Assembly (NCBI RefSeq): GCF_004769405.1
Contig: NZ_RQES01000018.1
Location: 310,001 to 374,000 of the forward strand
Direction: 5' to 3'
Source: Leptospira selangorensis
Lineage (GTDB): Bacteria; Spirochaetota; Leptospiria; Leptospirales; Leptospiraceae
Length of the DNA stretch: 64,000 nt
Part shown: positions 46,789 to 58,608 of the stretch, in pieces
How the letters are laid out: every line of letters starts with the position of its first letter
Position numbering within the stretch: the stretch's first letter is position 1
Position numbers and translations under genes: made by a program
The notes under the pieces: model-generated
Databases searched by the model: none
What the model saw: the letters and a program-made list of their open reading frames with translations, nothing else
What the model was told of the DNA's origin: nothing

Positions 46789-48041
46789 ATCCACCTCGGG
46801 TCACAGTCATTTCCACAGGTTCAGAGCTGACTGCGGGAAGAAGCCAAGATACAAATTCTTCCTGGATCGCGAATGAACTTTTTGGTTTAGGCTATTCTAC
46901 CGAAAAGTTTTTAGTATTGCCCGATGATCCTAAACTGATCCGAGATGAGTTAAAAAATTTAGCTTCTGGAGCTTCTAAGGAAAGTCCAGTTCTTCTTGTG
47001 ATGACAGGCGGTCTTGGACCTACTGAAGACGATTATACTTTGGAAGTGGTATGTGAACTTACTTCTTCGAAAGCAGTGCTGAATGAAAAAGCTCATGATA
47101 GACTCCAGGCATTATATCGTCTTCGTGGAAAAGGATTCCAAGAGGCTCTGACTACCGCATTAAGACAGGTTTCTATTCCATCCAATTCTACCGTTTTAAA
47201 TAATTCCGTAGGAATTGCTCCTGGATTTTGGTCGGAACTCCAACCAGGTGCTTATCTGACTTGTATGCCCGGGGTCCCTTCCGAGATGGTGACTATGTTC
47301 AAAGAGGAATTGGTCCCTTTGATCCAGAAACAATTCCAATCCGGAGAACTATATTCAGATTTTTTGTTTATCTGGGGAATGAGTGAGTCCTTATTCCAAC
47401 AAGAATTTATAGAGGGGATTGAAACATTAAAGAACGGTAAAGCAGTTTGGGGAGTAGCCGCTAAAAAAGGATTTATCCGAGTCACTTACCAATCCGGAGA
47501 CAAAAACTTAGTCCAAGAGCTGATCGAAAAAACCAAAGAGAAATATCGCGGACTTTGTACAGGGGATTTATTCGAAGAATTTCCAAAACTCCTCTCTGAA
47601 AAAAAACTTACCCTAGGAACGATTGAAAGTTGCACAGGTGGACTCGCTGCTAAGATACTTACGGACCGTGCAGGATCTTCCGAGTATTTTTTAGGATCTG
47701 TGGTCAGTTATTCCAACCTGATCAAAGAAAATATTGTCGGGGTAAAAAAGGAAACTCTGGAAGCACACGGTGCAGTGAGTGAGGAAACCGCAATAGAGAT
47801 GGCGGATAACGGAGCAAGGATTCTCGGGACGGATCTGGCAATTAGTATTACAGGGATCGCTGGACCTGGTGGTGGAACTCCTACAAAAAAAGTAGGAACA
47901 GTATTTATAGGAACCCATATCAAGGGTCAACCAACGGAAGTGAAGGAACTCTTTCTGCCTTTTAAGAGAGAACTCTTCCGAGAAGTGGTGGCCGCCACTT
48001 CTCTTTATCTAATGTATAATCGATTGAGGAAACTCGTATGA
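46785..48041 (+). CDS. cinA: CinA-family nicotinamide-nucleotide amidohydrolase
   Basis: Family members recycle pyridine nucleotides by hydrolysing NMN or related compounds. The 418-aa protein has an N-terminal MoaB/MogA-like COG1058 domain ([32 protein letters not shown]) and a C-terminal CinA deamidase domain ([48 protein letters not shown]). TTG start overlapping the argS stop. It overlaps the next gene by four bases. Confidence 0.94.
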   Translation: MNPPRVTVISTGSELTAGRSQDTNSSWIANELFGLGYSTEKFLVLPDDPKLIRDELKNLASGASKESPVLLVMTGGLGPTEDDYTLEVVCELTSSKAVLNEKAHDRLQALYRLRGKGFQEALTTALRQVSIPSNSTVLNNSVGIAPGFWSELQPGAYLTCMPGVPSEMVTMFKEELVPLIQKQFQSGELYSDFLFIWGMSESLFQQEFIEGIETLKNGKAVWGVAAKKGFIRVTYQSGDKNLVQELIEKTKEKYRGLCTGDLFEEFPKLLSEKKLTLGTIESCTGGLAAKILTDRAGSSEYFLGSVVSYSNLIKENIVGVKKETLEAHGAVSEETAIEMADNGARILGTDLAISITGIAGPGGGTPTKKVGTVFIGTHIKGQPTEVKELFLPFKRELFREVVAATSLYLMYNRLRKLV

Positions 48042-49126
48042 TCTATAGGATTTTGGCCCTAAGTTTAGTATTCTTTTTAGGATTTTATTATTTTTTAGGG
48101 AATCCATACGAATCTGCGAGAACCGTACAAAAAACCTGGTATTGGAATAAAGAATCTAAATTAGCTAGTTTTCCAGATCCTCGTAGCGATTTTGATCCGG
48201 AGAGAATCATCAACGGATACAAAACTAAAACTTCCTATATCAGAATTCCTTGGGGAGAGTCCATTCCGACAGACGATTCACTCAGAATTGAATACCCACT
48301 CAGAGCCAAAGGATATTTGGCTTACAAAAAAATCGGAAGTTCCGTTGAGTTTTTTTCGGAAGCAGGAGAACTACTTTGGACCAAAGATTATAAAAGTTAT
48401 CCTCGTATTCATCCGGATGGAAATCTTGTTCTCTTTTTATCCGGAGATAATAACCAAGTTTTAGTTTCCGATATTAACGGAAACACCTTGGGTGCTAAAA
48501 AACTTGACGGAAGATTTTTGACCGACATCTCATTTGCTCCAAAAGGAATTTCTAATGGAGAAACTGCAGTCCTATTTTCAGGCGGAGAATTATTTCTTTT
48601 AGATGGAAAAGGAGAAAAACTTTTCGAAGCTAAATTAGGGGAGAAGGAACCCGTATTTGCAAAAAGCCTTTCTATTTCCGCTAACGGACAAAAGATCGCA
48701 GTTCATTTTTTGAAAAACAATAGAGACTTTATCCGAGTATATGACAGAGACGGATCCGAATCGGAAGAATGGAATCTAGGTAGAGTGATCCCTTATAAAG
48801 TGAATTTAGCTGTCTCGAATGACGGTGGAGTTCTTGCCGGTTTTTCCGATAAACTGACCTTATATTCCAAGTCAGGAAAAGTGATCTTCGAAAAAAATCG
48901 TAATAAGGCACAATCTGTCTACCAAACAGTATTCCACTCAGGTTCTTGGTTTGCAGGAGAATGGGAAGGGGTTTTATTCTTCTTAGATGAAGAAGGTTAT
49001 ATCCTTAAAGAAGAAAAGATCCGAACCGGAGAGAAACCGTTTCGCTTTTATTCTTCCGGCCGCAATGGAGAAGCATTTTTGGAAGGCGGAAGTGATATCG
49101 TTCTTTATCGGGAATTGCTGAGATAG
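48038..49126 (+). CDS. Membrane-anchored beta-propeller-like protein of unknown function
   Basis: 362 aa with one N-terminal membrane helix (ILALSLVFFLGFYYFLG) and a large exported domain with repeated short strand-rich units such as KLTLYSKSGKVIFEK, ELFLLDGKGEKLFEAK and VLFFLDEEGYILKEE, suggesting a WD40- or PQQ-like propeller. Starts at an ATGA overlap with the cinA stop. No family recognised; a bactofilin or FlgM link is not seen. Confidence 0.7.
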   Translation: MIYRILALSLVFFLGFYYFLGNPYESARTVQKTWYWNKESKLASFPDPRSDFDPERIINGYKTKTSYIRIPWGESIPTDDSLRIEYPLRAKGYLAYKKIGSSVEFFSEAGELLWTKDYKSYPRIHPDGNLVLFLSGDNNQVLVSDINGNTLGAKKLDGRFLTDISFAPKGISNGETAVLFSGGELFLLDGKGEKLFEAKLGEKEPVFAKSLSISANGQKIAVHFLKNNRDFIRVYDRDGSESEEWNLGRVIPYKVNLAVSNDGGVLAGFSDKLTLYSKSGKVIFEKNRNKAQSVYQTVFHSGSWFAGEWEGVLFFLDEEGYILKEEKIRTGEKPFRFYSSGRNGEAFLEGGSDIVLYRELLR

Positions 49127-49166
49127 ATTGTCGTGTAGGAACTCCAACGTCCGCCGCTTAACAATC

Positions 49167-49205
49167 CTCAGCGGCTCTGCGCCTCTGCGTGAATAATACT
49201 CAGCG
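49167..49205. repeat. CGCAGAG-type intergenic repeat
   Basis: Reverse strand reads CACGCAGAGGCGCAGAGC followed by CGCTGAG, and a second CGCTGAG lies 25 bases away. Short CGCAGAGGCGCAGAG repeats occur in intergenic regions of many unrelated bacteria. Here it stands between two converging genes. Confidence 0.6.
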
Positions 49206-49225
49206 ACTTTTACAAACTCCGTGTC

Positions 49226-50221
49226 TCAAACCTCGTAAATCGACAGAGACTTATAGCCCTTATTGGTCTGCTTATCTAATAACGCGATAATTTCAGTTCT
49301 TGTATCCTTCTCTATATTGAAGATCAGCTGATCAGAGATCTCTCTACAGATATACAAACCGCGACCATGAGAATCCGCAAGACCTGCAGGCAAACCTGTC
49401 GGGCTGTCTACAGTGATATGTCTGTCTAAACGTTTCAAAATTTCTTTTTTGTTCAAAGAACCGAAATGATCTCGAACTACTACAATATAAGAATTCTCCG
49501 CTATCCCGTAACCAATCTCAAAATAATCGGTTTCAGCGAGTTGTATATGTTCCAAAGGAACAAGTAGATCCCGTGAAGGAAGTTCATACTGATATTTAGA
49601 ATTTCCCTTAGAGTCTCTCGGTGCACGGATCATTGCGTTAGAAGTTAGCTCTTCTAAGATTTGCTGGACCGCATTAGGAGCTCCTTTTTCGATCAGGAAT
49701 TTACCAACACGATTGCAGATATAATTTCGATCCTTGTCCGAACTGATCTTGCGGAATACCATCCCGTTTTCCGGTGGGACTAAAAATTCTTCTTCTCCAT
49801 CTCCTTCTAAGATTTTGAAGTCCGGACCGAAATATTTTTCTACTCCGAAAATATCTTTGTAGAGAAGTTTTTTGACCATCACAGTGATCAGGTTAATATC
49901 CAAGAAAGAATATTTGGGAATGATATTCCAGATATCGTGTTGGTAGGCGAAGTTTATATAATCATTAATATTATAAGCGGTCATTAATGAATATTGAACT
50001 GAAGGATATTCCTTTTGGATTGTCTTAATCAGATCCAATCCTGATTTTCCAGGCATACGAATATCCGTAATGACTAGATCCACATGTTCCTTAGAAAGAA
50101 TTTTAACCGCCTCATCGTAATTTTCTGCATCGAAAACTTCGTAATCTCTGACCAGGATATCTTTTACCGCCTCCCTGATGGAATGTATATCTTCTACTAC
50201 TAAGATACGATGATTGGACAA
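49226..50221 (-). CDS. Response regulator with C-terminal RsbW-like ATPase domain
   Basis: 331 aa. Residues 1-125 are a REC domain with Glu10/Asp11, the phosphorylated Asp53 in VITDIRMPG and the conserved Lys103. The C-terminal half (about 165-330) resembles the GHKL ATPase fold of anti-sigma kinases: [15 protein letters not shown] (N-box-like) and [17 protein letters not shown] (G-box-like). There is no DNA-binding domain, so output is probably by protein phosphorylation or binding. TTG start one base after the histidine kinase stop; the two form a pair. Confidence 0.85.
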   Translation of the reverse strand: MSNHRILVVEDIHSIREAVKDILVRDYEVFDAENYDEAVKILSKEHVDLVITDIRMPGKSGLDLIKTIQKEYPSVQYSLMTAYNINDYINFAYQHDIWNIIPKYSFLDINLITVMVKKLLYKDIFGVEKYFGPDFKILEGDGEEEFLVPPENGMVFRKISSDKDRNYICNRVGKFLIEKGAPNAVQQILEELTSNAMIRAPRDSKGNSKYQYELPSRDLLVPLEHIQLAETDYFEIGYGIAENSYIVVVRDHFGSLNKKEILKRLDRHITVDSPTGLPAGLADSHGRGLYICREISDQLIFNIEKDTRTEIIALLDKQTNKGYKSLSIYEV

Positions 50222-50222
50222 T

Positions 50223-51356
50223 TTAGTTTCCTTTGGGTTGTACTAATGGAAGAGAAATTTTAAATCTGGTCCTTCTATCATAAGAACGAACAGTCAATTC
50301 TCCTGAATGTTCTCTTACGATAGAGTGGCAGATGGAAAGTCCGAGACCGGTTCCGATCCCCGACTTATTTTTAGAGAAGAATGGAGAGAAAATTTTATCC
50401 AGCATATCTTCCGGAATTCCCCCCGCGGTATCTTCCACAAAAATATGCATCATATTACGAGTGCGTCGTACTTCTACTTTGATCTTACCTTCTCCATAAT
50501 CGTAAGCTTGTAGAGAGTTTTTGAAAAGATTAATAAACAATCTCTCCATCTTGACCGGATTAAATTGGAAGGTCATACCAGGTTCACTTAAAATTTCCCA
50601 TTCCGTGTTTTTGGAAAGAACAGGATAGACCCAAGTGACTGAGTCCTTTGCTTTCATTATGGTTTCATGAATATCCGCGTTTGTAGTAACTAATTTATCC
50701 GGTTTAGCAAAACTGATCACATCTAAAACGATCATCGCGGCACGCGTAAGATCTTCTTTGATCATCTCCAATCTTTTACGAAAAAAAGTCGGATCCATAC
50801 TTGATAAATTATTCATTAAGTTTTGGAGAGTGAGACTCATACCTGTGAGTGGGTTATTCAACTCATGCGCCACACCGGAAATAAAAATACCAAGAGAAGC
50901 AAGGTTACGTATTCTAAGATTCTCTTCTTCTTTTTCTTTGATACGAGTGATATTGCTGATCTTCTCCACTATGGAGACAATACTTCCATCCTTACGAATT
51001 GGGAAAAAATCTAAGTATAATGTTTCTTTTTGGTTGTTGGCCACGTGGAATATTTCACGCCCAACTTCTCCCTTTCCTTCGAACTGAGCGTCGAAGTCCG
51101 GTTCGTTTTCGTGATGGTCCTTCATCGGACAATAGGGACAAACCGCAGAACGATTGTACAGAACCTCGTAACATTTTCTACCAAGGGTAGAAGGAAAATC
51201 CGGCTCACTTGAAAATTCAAGAGTGGCCTTGTTTACACGACGAACCCTGAAGCCTGAGTCTATTAAAACTAGGGGCTCCGTGATTCCGTCCAGAATTGCT
51301 TGGAGTTCCTCCGCTCTTTCGTGGAGGTTTTCCATTAGGGATGACATCCGGATCAA
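50223..51356 (-). CDS. PAS-domain sensor histidine kinase
   Basis: 377 aa, no membrane segment. A PAS domain (about 12-135) carries Cys62 plus CPYC at 73-76, a possible metal or cluster site. The kinase has H-box [11 protein letters not shown] (His164), N-box [16 protein letters not shown], and G2 box [11 protein letters not shown]. Starts with TTG overlapping the upstream stop by four bases; an ATG at 51347 is an alternative. Directly upstream of its likely partner regulator. Confidence 0.93.
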   Translation of the reverse strand: MIRMSSLMENLHERAEELQAILDGITEPLVLIDSGFRVRRVNKATLEFSSEPDFPSTLGRKCYEVLYNRSAVCPYCPMKDHHENEPDFDAQFEGKGEVGREIFHVANNQKETLYLDFFPIRKDGSIVSIVEKISNITRIKEKEEENLRIRNLASLGIFISGVAHELNNPLTGMSLTLQNLMNNLSSMDPTFFRKRLEMIKEDLTRAAMIVLDVISFAKPDKLVTTNADIHETIMKAKDSVTWVYPVLSKNTEWEILSEPGMTFQFNPVKMERLFINLFKNSLQAYDYGEGKIKVEVRRTRNMMHIFVEDTAGGIPEDMLDKIFSPFFSKNKSGIGTGLGLSICHSIVREHSGELTVRSYDRRTRFKISLPLVQPKGN

Positions 51357-52117
51357 TATTCTAGGGATTCTTTATAACTTTGCAGTAATTTTTTTTGATT
51401 TCTGGAAGAATGTTGAGACTGCATTTCTTGGAGTCTTAGAACGTGCACGAAAAAATCCTCGATCAGTTTTAAGTAAAATTCTTTCTTAAACTCGGATCTA
51501 TCCCGGTTTACCCCCTCATCAGGTAGGTAATTCAGAGGATATTCCGCCTCTTTACCGTTCTTATCTGCATAGATTACCAGATCATCCACATTATTATCCA
51601 AAGGAGTGGTGTCCGTCATACGGATCATGATCGTGTCTTCTGCGGAATAATTTGCAGTTTTAATTTCAGAAACCACCTTAGAAAGAGTAGATCCGTTAAA
51701 TTCCAGAAGAATGGACTTTTCTTCCGCTTTTTCTATCCCGCCCGGAGTAGTAGATTGGGTCACTGAGAACTTAGTGATTTTTACACCTTTACGGTTCGGA
51801 TAATTTCCTACCCAAGTTACCAATGTCCCGATAGGCAAAGCTTCCATTCTTTCGAATTTCAAAAGTTCTCTTGCGATACTTAGGCTTTCATACGCACGTA
51901 AGATACGCTGGTTCAACATTTGGGTAGAAGAAGAGGAAGAATTGTTCTGGGATTTTGTCCCATCCTGGTTTTGAGCGTTTATGGAAAGAGAGGAAAGTAG
52001 AAGGAGCAGAACGAAGACGGCCTGAAAAGCCGCCTTCGGAGAGAAAGTAAAATTAAGGCTTAGGTTGCGCTGGAGTTTCGGTACTTGGAGCGGTAGTAGG
52101 CGCGGATTCTTGGGCAT
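51353..52117 (-). CDS. Secreted protein of unknown function
   Basis: 254 aa. The ATG at 52117 has a perfect GGAGG five bases upstream, although this makes the gene overlap secG by 65 bases. The N-terminus is long and basic and leads into a hydrophobic export segment ([16 protein letters not shown]) ending about residue 47. The mature part has a Ser-rich linker and a beta-rich domain with [20 protein letters not shown], then a helical C-terminus. Longer in-frame extension to 52210 is not favoured. No family recognised. Confidence 0.7.
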   Translation of the reverse strand: MPKNPRLLPLQVPKLQRNLSLNFTFSPKAAFQAVFVLLLLLSSLSINAQNQDGTKSQNNSSSSSTQMLNQRILRAYESLSIARELLKFERMEALPIGTLVTWVGNYPNRKGVKITKFSVTQSTTPGGIEKAEEKSILLEFNGSTLSKVVSEIKTANYSAEDTIMIRMTDTTPLDNNVDDLVIYADKNGKEAEYPLNYLPDEGVNRDRSEFKKEFYLKLIEDFFVHVLRLQEMQSQHSSRNQKKLLQSYKESLEY

Positions 52118-52433
52118 TTGTCCCTCCTTGGTTGCCCTGGGCCTCTTCCGCAACAGGTGGAGGAAGGATCTCAGGTGTTGGAGTGGTATTGTATCCACTA
52201 GTCTTCGCAAAAAGGAAAGAAAGAATCAGAGATAGAGCCAAAAAAAGAAGTCCAGCAACTCTGGTTGCTTTAGTCAAAACATCCGCAGTAGAAGAACCAA
52301 AAACCGATTGGCTTGCTCCTCCACCAAGAACTCCACCCATTCCTCCTTTGCCTGTTTGGATCATAACAAGAAGGATCAGAAATAGACTGACGAAAACGAA
52401 AAGAACAAGGATGGTTCCGGTGATAAAGCCCAT
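52053..52433 (-). CDS. secG: Protein translocase subunit SecG
   Basis: Small inner-membrane part of the SecYEG channel. Two membrane helices flank the signature [23 protein letters not shown]. The 126 aa include a Pro/Ala/Thr-rich cytoplasmic or periplasmic tail typical of longer SecG forms. It follows tpiA at 134 bases; gap-pgk-tpiA-secG order is common. Confidence 0.93.
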   Translation of the reverse strand: MGFITGTILVLFVFVSLFLILLVMIQTGKGGMGGVLGGGASQSVFGSSTADVLTKATRVAGLLFLALSLILSFLFAKTSGYNTTPTPEILPPPVAEEAQGNQGGTNAQESAPTTAPSTETPAQPKP

Positions 52434-52567
52434 GAGTCGAATTCCTAAAGGTAAAAAGGTATATATTTTGGCGAAATAATCCGCTTTAAATCCAAACTAC
52501 CGCCAAGCCCTAGGCTGACAAGCCGTTTAGTAGTTTCCTGAGTGGCTTCTATGACGGTAGGAATAAA

Positions 52568-53320
52568 CTAGAATAAAGCTAAGAAGCTTTCTAACTTTTG
52601 GCTGGCCCCGCCTACGAGCCCTCCATCGATATCAGCTTGGGATAGAAGTTCCTTCACGTTATCGGCTTTTACCGAACCACCATAAAGGATAGGCATCACA
52701 TCCGAGATTGTTTTCCCATTTTGGAATAATCCGGAAATTTCTTTTCTGATAAATGCGTGTGCTTCTTGTGCTTGAGCTGGGGTTGCTACTTTACCGGTTC
52801 CGATCGCCCAAACAGGTTCATAAGCTACCCAGATACGAGGGAACTGGTCGCTTTCGATAGAACCTAAACCTTCTTGGATCTGCTTTTTTAGAACTTCGAA
52901 AGTATTTCCTGATTCTCTTTCCGCCAAAGTTTCTCCCACACAATACACTGCAGTGAAACCATGTTTTGCAAGATAAGAGATCTTTTGGTTACAGAATGAG
53001 CTTGTTTCACCCAAAAATTGTCTTCTTTCGGAATGGCCAACGAGCGCAAATTTGATCCCTAATTCTGAAAGTTGGTCCGGCCCAGTCTCACCGGTCATAG
53101 CAGTTAGAGGAGCAGGGTAAATATTCTGTGCGCCGACTGATACTTTCGAATTTTCTAATATTCTCGCAACGGAAGCAAGATGGATAGAAGAAGGAAATAC
53201 AACGGCCTTTTTATTATCCGGAAGAGAAGAGGACTTTTCCTTTAGGCCGCTTGCCAAAGCAATAGCTTCCTTTTCGGAAAGATTCATTTTCCAGTTACCA
53301 GCGATAATTTTAGGGCGCAT
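52568..53320 (-). CDS. tpiA: Triosephosphate isomerase
   Basis: Interconverts dihydroxyacetone phosphate and glyceraldehyde 3-phosphate. Catalytic residues are in place: Lys in GNWKMN, His in GHSERR, Glu in [11 protein letters not shown], plus the phosphate-binding YGGSVK. The 250-aa length is standard. Lies 24 bases after pgk. Confidence 0.97.
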   Translation of the reverse strand: MRPKIIAGNWKMNLSEKEAIALASGLKEKSSSLPDNKKAVVFPSSIHLASVARILENSKVSVGAQNIYPAPLTAMTGETGPDQLSELGIKFALVGHSERRQFLGETSSFCNQKISYLAKHGFTAVYCVGETLAERESGNTFEVLKKQIQEGLGSIESDQFPRIWVAYEPVWAIGTGKVATPAQAQEAHAFIRKEISGLFQNGKTISDVMPILYGGSVKADNVKELLSQADIDGGLVGGASQKLESFLALF

Positions 53321-53344
53321 ATATATTTCCTTTGATTCGTTAGA

Positions 53345-54526
53345 TTATTGATTTAGAAGAGCAACAACTCCGGGGAGTTTTTTACCTTCTAAAAATTCTA
53401 AGGAGGCTCCTCCTCCAGTAGAAACGTGAGTGATCTTATCTTCCACCTTAGCCTTATTGATCGCAGCGATGGAATCTCCTCCACCTACTACGGTTCTGGC
53501 TTTGGACTTAGAAACCGCTTTTGCGATCGCCATGGTTCCCGGTGCGAATTTATCGAATTCGAAAACTCCCATAGGACCGTTCCAAACGATGGTTGCTGCA
53601 TTCTTAATTACTTTTTCGTAATTTGAGATAGTCTTAGGACCTATATCCATTCCCATCCAACCGTCCAAAATTCCCATCTTGTCTACGGTTTTGGTTTTTG
53701 CATCCGCAGAGAATTTATCTCCGATGATATGATCCACGGGAAGTTGGAAATCCACACCTGCGACTCCGGCTCTTTCAATCAGTTGGAAAGCTTCTACTTC
53801 GAAATCTTTTTCTACTAAAGAATTTCCGACCGGGATCGCTCTGGATTTCAGGAAGGTATAAGCCATTCCACCGCCGATCAAAATATGATCCACTTTTTCG
53901 ATCAGGTTTTTGATCACACTGATCTTAGAAGAGACTTTAGAACCTCCGATGATAGCAACGAAAGGTTTTGCAGGGCGGGAAAGAAGGGAAGAAAGTTCGG
54001 TGATCTCTTTGTACATCAACAAACCTGCAAAAGAAGGTAGAAGATGTGCAATTCCTTCCGTAGAAGCATGGGCTCTATGAGCCGCGCCGAATGCGTCGTT
54101 TACATAAACATCAGCGAGAGCAGCCAGGCTTTTTGAAAAAGCGGGAGCATTCTCCTCTTCTTCTTTATGAAAACGTAAATTTTCCAGAACCAGGATCTCT
54201 CCGTCTTTTAGTTCTTTGGAAAGTTTTACGACATTCTCTCCGATCACGTCTTTGGAGAATATTACGGAAGTTTTAACTAAACCTTTAAAAACTTCGTAAA
54301 CAGGTTCCATAGAATATTGAGGATCCGGTTTACCTTTAGGGCGGCCAAGGTGACTTGCGATCACCACCCTAGCACCTTTTTTTACCAATAATTCAATGGT
54401 AGGAAGTGTCTTTTCAATTCTAGTCTTGTCGGAAACTTTACCGTTATCCAGAGGGACGTTAAAATCGACCCTCAGAAAAACTCGTTTCCCCTTGACGTCC
54501 TCGTTTTCGAGTCTGGGTAATTGCAT
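53345..54526 (-). CDS. pgk: Phosphoglycerate kinase
   Basis: Makes ATP from 1,3-bisphosphoglycerate in glycolysis. The 393-aa two-domain protein has [12 protein letters not shown] at the N-terminus, [31 protein letters not shown], and the C-terminal ATP site [11 protein letters not shown] and VGGGDSIAA. Three bases after gap. Confidence 0.97.
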   Translation of the reverse strand: MQLPRLENEDVKGKRVFLRVDFNVPLDNGKVSDKTRIEKTLPTIELLVKKGARVVIASHLGRPKGKPDPQYSMEPVYEVFKGLVKTSVIFSKDVIGENVVKLSKELKDGEILVLENLRFHKEEEENAPAFSKSLAALADVYVNDAFGAAHRAHASTEGIAHLLPSFAGLLMYKEITELSSLLSRPAKPFVAIIGGSKVSSKISVIKNLIEKVDHILIGGGMAYTFLKSRAIPVGNSLVEKDFEVEAFQLIERAGVAGVDFQLPVDHIIGDKFSADAKTKTVDKMGILDGWMGMDIGPKTISNYEKVIKNAATIVWNGPMGVFEFDKFAPGTMAIAKAVSKSKARTVVGGGDSIAAINKAKVEDKITHVSTGGGASLEFLEGKKLPGVVALLNQ

Positions 54527-54529
54527 CGA

Positions 54530-55555
<1,026 letters not shown>

Positions 55556-55617
55556 TTAATGTTATTTGATAAAACAGGAGCCTTTGGCTCTTCAAATACA
55601 TGTTTTTATAACAAAAC

Positions 55618-55654
55618 CATCCTGAAAATCCGTTTTTTCGCGAATTTTAGGATG
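55618..55654 (-). terminator. Possible terminator after the signal-peptidase-like gene
   Basis: Inverted repeat CATCCT with AGGATG, extended by AAAAT/ATTTT, 34 bases past the stop on the minus strand, followed by a short T run (GGTTTTG). Confidence 0.45.
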
Positions 55655-55687
55655 GATTCTAATAGAAAAAGGCGATTTGCAGGTAGG

Positions 55688-56245
55688 TTAGAACACCTTA
55701 CCGATGATCTTTTCGAAAGGAAGAGGGCCGAAATCTCTGGAATCCACACAATCGTCTCGATTATCGCATAGAAGAAAGTAATTTCGATCTTCTACAGTTA
55801 GGTTGGAAAGATTATCCCTATTAGAATAAGTCCCTGAGAATGCCGGTCTTACATCCTTAAATTGTAAAGAGAAGTCGGATTTATCCTGAGCTTCAGAGAT
55901 CCCATTCCTATAAAGAACCTTGTCCTTTATGGAAATTTGGTCCCCTGATTTTCCCATGATGCGGACAAGTGTTACTTTTCCTTTTTGTGTAGGATGTTCG
56001 ACTAGGACCACATCACCTAAGAACAAGGAAGAGTCTCGAACAAATCGGGAGATATAAATTCTTTTCCCTTTGGGAAGAGCAGGAGACATTTCTTCCGTTT
56101 CTGGAACGAATGGAAATACAAACCAGATCCGAATGGCGGTCGCGAATAAAAATCCGACCGCAAGAGAGATAGAAATTATCTGAGCGAATTTTTTACGGTC
56201 AAATTTTTTCTCCTTCTCTCCGAACTCTTTCTTAAATGAGAACAT
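55688..56245 (-). CDS. Signal-peptidase-I-like protein lacking the Ser/Lys dyad
   Basis: 185 aa with one membrane segment (IISISLAVGFLFATAIRIWF) and an S26 peptidase-type domain ending in the well conserved CDNRDDCVDSRDFG, equivalent to GDNRxxSxDSR of LepB. The catalytic Ser of S-M-x-P appears as Glu52 (EEMSP), with a Ser two residues later, and the catalytic Lys of K-R-V-V-G appears as Val94 (LVRIMG). So it is probably not a working signal peptidase, unless Ser54 acts in place. A true lepB must lie elsewhere. Confidence 0.75.
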   Translation of the reverse strand: MFSFKKEFGEKEKKFDRKKFAQIISISLAVGFLFATAIRIWFVFPFVPETEEMSPALPKGKRIYISRFVRDSSLFLGDVVLVEHPTQKGKVTLVRIMGKSGDQISIKDKVLYRNGISEAQDKSDFSLQFKDVRPAFSGTYSNRDNLSNLTVEDRNYFLLCDNRDDCVDSRDFGPLPFEKIIGKVF

Positions 56246-56314
56246 TATAAGCTAAGGTAAGAATCTAGTTCCAAAAGGTCAAAAGAGATTTTGGATCTAC
56301 TATATTTTATATAC

Positions 56315-57886
56315 TTATCTAAGTTTTAAATTTCCTATACTAAATTTCAAACTCGCTTTAGCTAATTCTTCCCGGTTATCCAGGTTGGAGCGTACCGCAG
56401 ATTCAAAGGATTCTTTTTCCCAGATCATTTTGCCGATCCCATATGCAAATTTGGAATTTTCTTTAATCGTACTCTTTACCTTTTCTCCGAAAATTTCATC
56501 ATTTGCTTGGATCAGTGCTACTTTTTTACCGGGATAAAATTTGGAAAGATCGGATAAAAATTTGGGTAAGTCTTCCGCTAAATAAACCCTGAAAATTATT
56601 TTATTAAAATAATCCGAGCCGGCAATATATGCCAAAGAATCATCCGAAAAAATCCAGATTTCGGAATTTGTAGAATGCAAAGCTAAATTATTAGCTTCCT
56701 GTTGTTTGCGCCCTTCTTTCACATATTTTAAGCCGATCAAACCGCATAGGAAAGAAAATAGTATACATGTCAAAAACAGGATTCGAAGAAATTTGAACTT
56801 TCTTCTCTTTTTTAGAAAATAATAATATTTAGAGAATAAGATCGCAAAAGGAAATACTGCAGGTCCGAAAAATCTAGGTCCCCAGTTATTAAACCCATCA
56901 TTTGGGATAATAAGTAAAACTAAAAAGATATAACTTAATGTGGACCCTAAAAGGATTCTATTTTTGGGAGATAATTTTTTCCAACCTGCAAGTAAAATGG
57001 GAAAAAGAAGAAGAGATGCAGGCATATACCCGAAATATCCTAATTTCAAGGTTCCGAAAAATAATAATGTTTTTGCCCATTCTAATCTAGTCGTATAGGA
57101 AACATTAAGACCGGATTCATTAATTAAAAATCTGGGTCCTAAAAAATGCCCATAGTCTATAAAATTAAATAAAAAGAAAACTCCGACTGATATTGCTGCA
57201 CCCAAACAGAAAAATAAGAATTCGGAAATGGATTCTTTGAATGATCCTTTTCTGTTTCCTGAAAAAAGGATCCAGAACGCAAGTGATGCGCAATAAACTA
57301 AACCTTCATGTCTGAACCATACAGAGATCCCACAAAAGATCCCGGAGAGGATAAATTTTACTAAAGAGTTTTTTCCCCTTAAGGCGAATGTTAGAGAGAG
57401 TAAAGCGGAGAGCATGAAAAAACTATGCTCGGAATATTCCACGCTTAGGATCCAAGCGAATGTTCCTAATCCAGCGATTGCTAATGAAAGTTCGGAGAAT
57501 TTCCATTTCTTATAAAGAAGTAATAGTGAAAGTAATAATCCGATCGCACTTAAATAAGGAAGAGCTGAAAATCCTAAAGCCCAGAGCCATAAGGAGGAAA
57601 TTGCGGCGAAAAAAACCGGGAAAGCGCTTAAATGTCTTTGATCTAATTTTAAAAAAACGTTATCCTGAACTGGAAAATATTTATAGTCAGGATCGAAATC
57701 CTTTCCTGGATAAAATAATTCTTCGGATTGGAACTTATTCTGAAGTAAAGAATAAGATTGGACTAATTTATTATGTGAGTCCCAATTAAATGAATATTTT
57801 GGCTTCAAATAATTTACGCTAGAAAAAACAACTCCGATCAATAAAATAGCAAAAAGCCAGATTCTATTCTTTCTTAAAAAATTCAT
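56315..57886 (-). CDS. Polytopic membrane protein, possibly GT-C glycosyltransferase-like
   Basis: 523 aa with about 11 hydrophobic helices. The first extracytoplasmic loop has SFNWDSHNKLVQ and further acidic and aromatic residues, as in GT-C glycosyltransferases and dolichol-phosphate-mannose type enzymes, followed by VWFRHEGLVY. A soluble C-terminal part (about 400-523) follows. The fold guess rests only on topology and the loop pattern. Transcribed towards the LepB-like gene. Confidence 0.55.
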   Translation of the reverse strand: MNFLRKNRIWLFAILLIGVVFSSVNYLKPKYSFNWDSHNKLVQSYSLLQNKFQSEELFYPGKDFDPDYKYFPVQDNVFLKLDQRHLSAFPVFFAAISSLWLWALGFSALPYLSAIGLLLSLLLLYKKWKFSELSLAIAGLGTFAWILSVEYSEHSFFMLSALLSLTFALRGKNSLVKFILSGIFCGISVWFRHEGLVYCASLAFWILFSGNRKGSFKESISEFLFFCLGAAISVGVFFLFNFIDYGHFLGPRFLINESGLNVSYTTRLEWAKTLLFFGTLKLGYFGYMPASLLLFPILLAGWKKLSPKNRILLGSTLSYIFLVLLIIPNDGFNNWGPRFFGPAVFPFAILFSKYYYFLKKRRKFKFLRILFLTCILFSFLCGLIGLKYVKEGRKQQEANNLALHSTNSEIWIFSDDSLAYIAGSDYFNKIIFRVYLAEDLPKFLSDLSKFYPGKKVALIQANDEIFGEKVKSTIKENSKFAYGIGKMIWEKESFESAVRSNLDNREELAKASLKFSIGNLKLR

Positions 57887-57999
57887 ATATTGCGAGAATG
57901 TTTCTATGGAAATTCCTACTGTAAAGAAAAGTTTAGAAATTTTACACTTGTTCTCTTTTTGAAAAGGCTTAGAATTGAACTGCGACTGAGGGAAAATAT

Positions 58000-58557
58000 A
58001 TGCAAGAAGTAAATCTGGCCGGAAATATATTAGAATACATGGGCAAACGTCCTATCTTCAAAGATGGAGTGTTTTTAGCTCCAGGTTCTTTGGTAGTAGG
58101 GGACGTAGTGATCGGAAAAGATTCCTCTATCTGGTTCCAAACATTGATACGGGGAGATGTGAATTATATTCGTATCGGGGACAATGTAAACATACAGGAC
58201 ATGACGGTTGTCCATGTTTCCAGAAACACCCATCCGGTGGAAATCGGAGACAACGTTTCCGTAGGCCACAGGGCCGTTCTTCACGGATGTAAGCTTAAAA
58301 GTAATTCATTCGTTGGAATGGGTGCGATCATCATGGATGGAGTCGAGTTAGGAGAATATTCCTTCGTGGCTGCAGGTGCTATGGTGACCCCAGGCAAGAT
58401 CATCCCACCGGGAGCAATGGTGATGGGATCTCCTGCAAAAATCGTAAGAGATATTACGGAAGAAGAAAGGAATCTGATCGAGAGAACCGCCGTAAATTAC
58501 GTTAACTATAAGAACAATTATTTGGATGATTTCTCCTATAGGATCAGTATAGTTTAA
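58000..58557 (+). CDS. Gamma-class carbonic anhydrase-like protein
   Basis: 185-aa left-handed beta-helix of hexapeptide repeats. The zinc-binding His are placed as in the gamma class: [11 protein letters not shown], and GHRAVLHGC with two His. Also [20 protein letters not shown] and ending [11 protein letters not shown]. It may act on CO2/bicarbonate or be a structural relative; trimeric in the family. Divergent from the membrane protein upstream. Confidence 0.88.
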   Translation: MQEVNLAGNILEYMGKRPIFKDGVFLAPGSLVVGDVVIGKDSSIWFQTLIRGDVNYIRIGDNVNIQDMTVVHVSRNTHPVEIGDNVSVGHRAVLHGCKLKSNSFVGMGAIIMDGVELGEYSFVAAGAMVTPGKIIPPGAMVMGSPAKIVRDITEEERNLIERTAVNYVNYKNNYLDDFSYRISIV

Positions 58558-58608
58558 TTTTCCAAAATTTTCCTATACGTTTAGGGAATATGCAGAATAC
58601 TTTACTAT

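Noticed and set aside
55577..55591. GAGCC-TTT-GGCTC stem ahead of gap as a riboswitch
   Set aside because: Too short (five pairs) and no conserved aptamer sequence visible.
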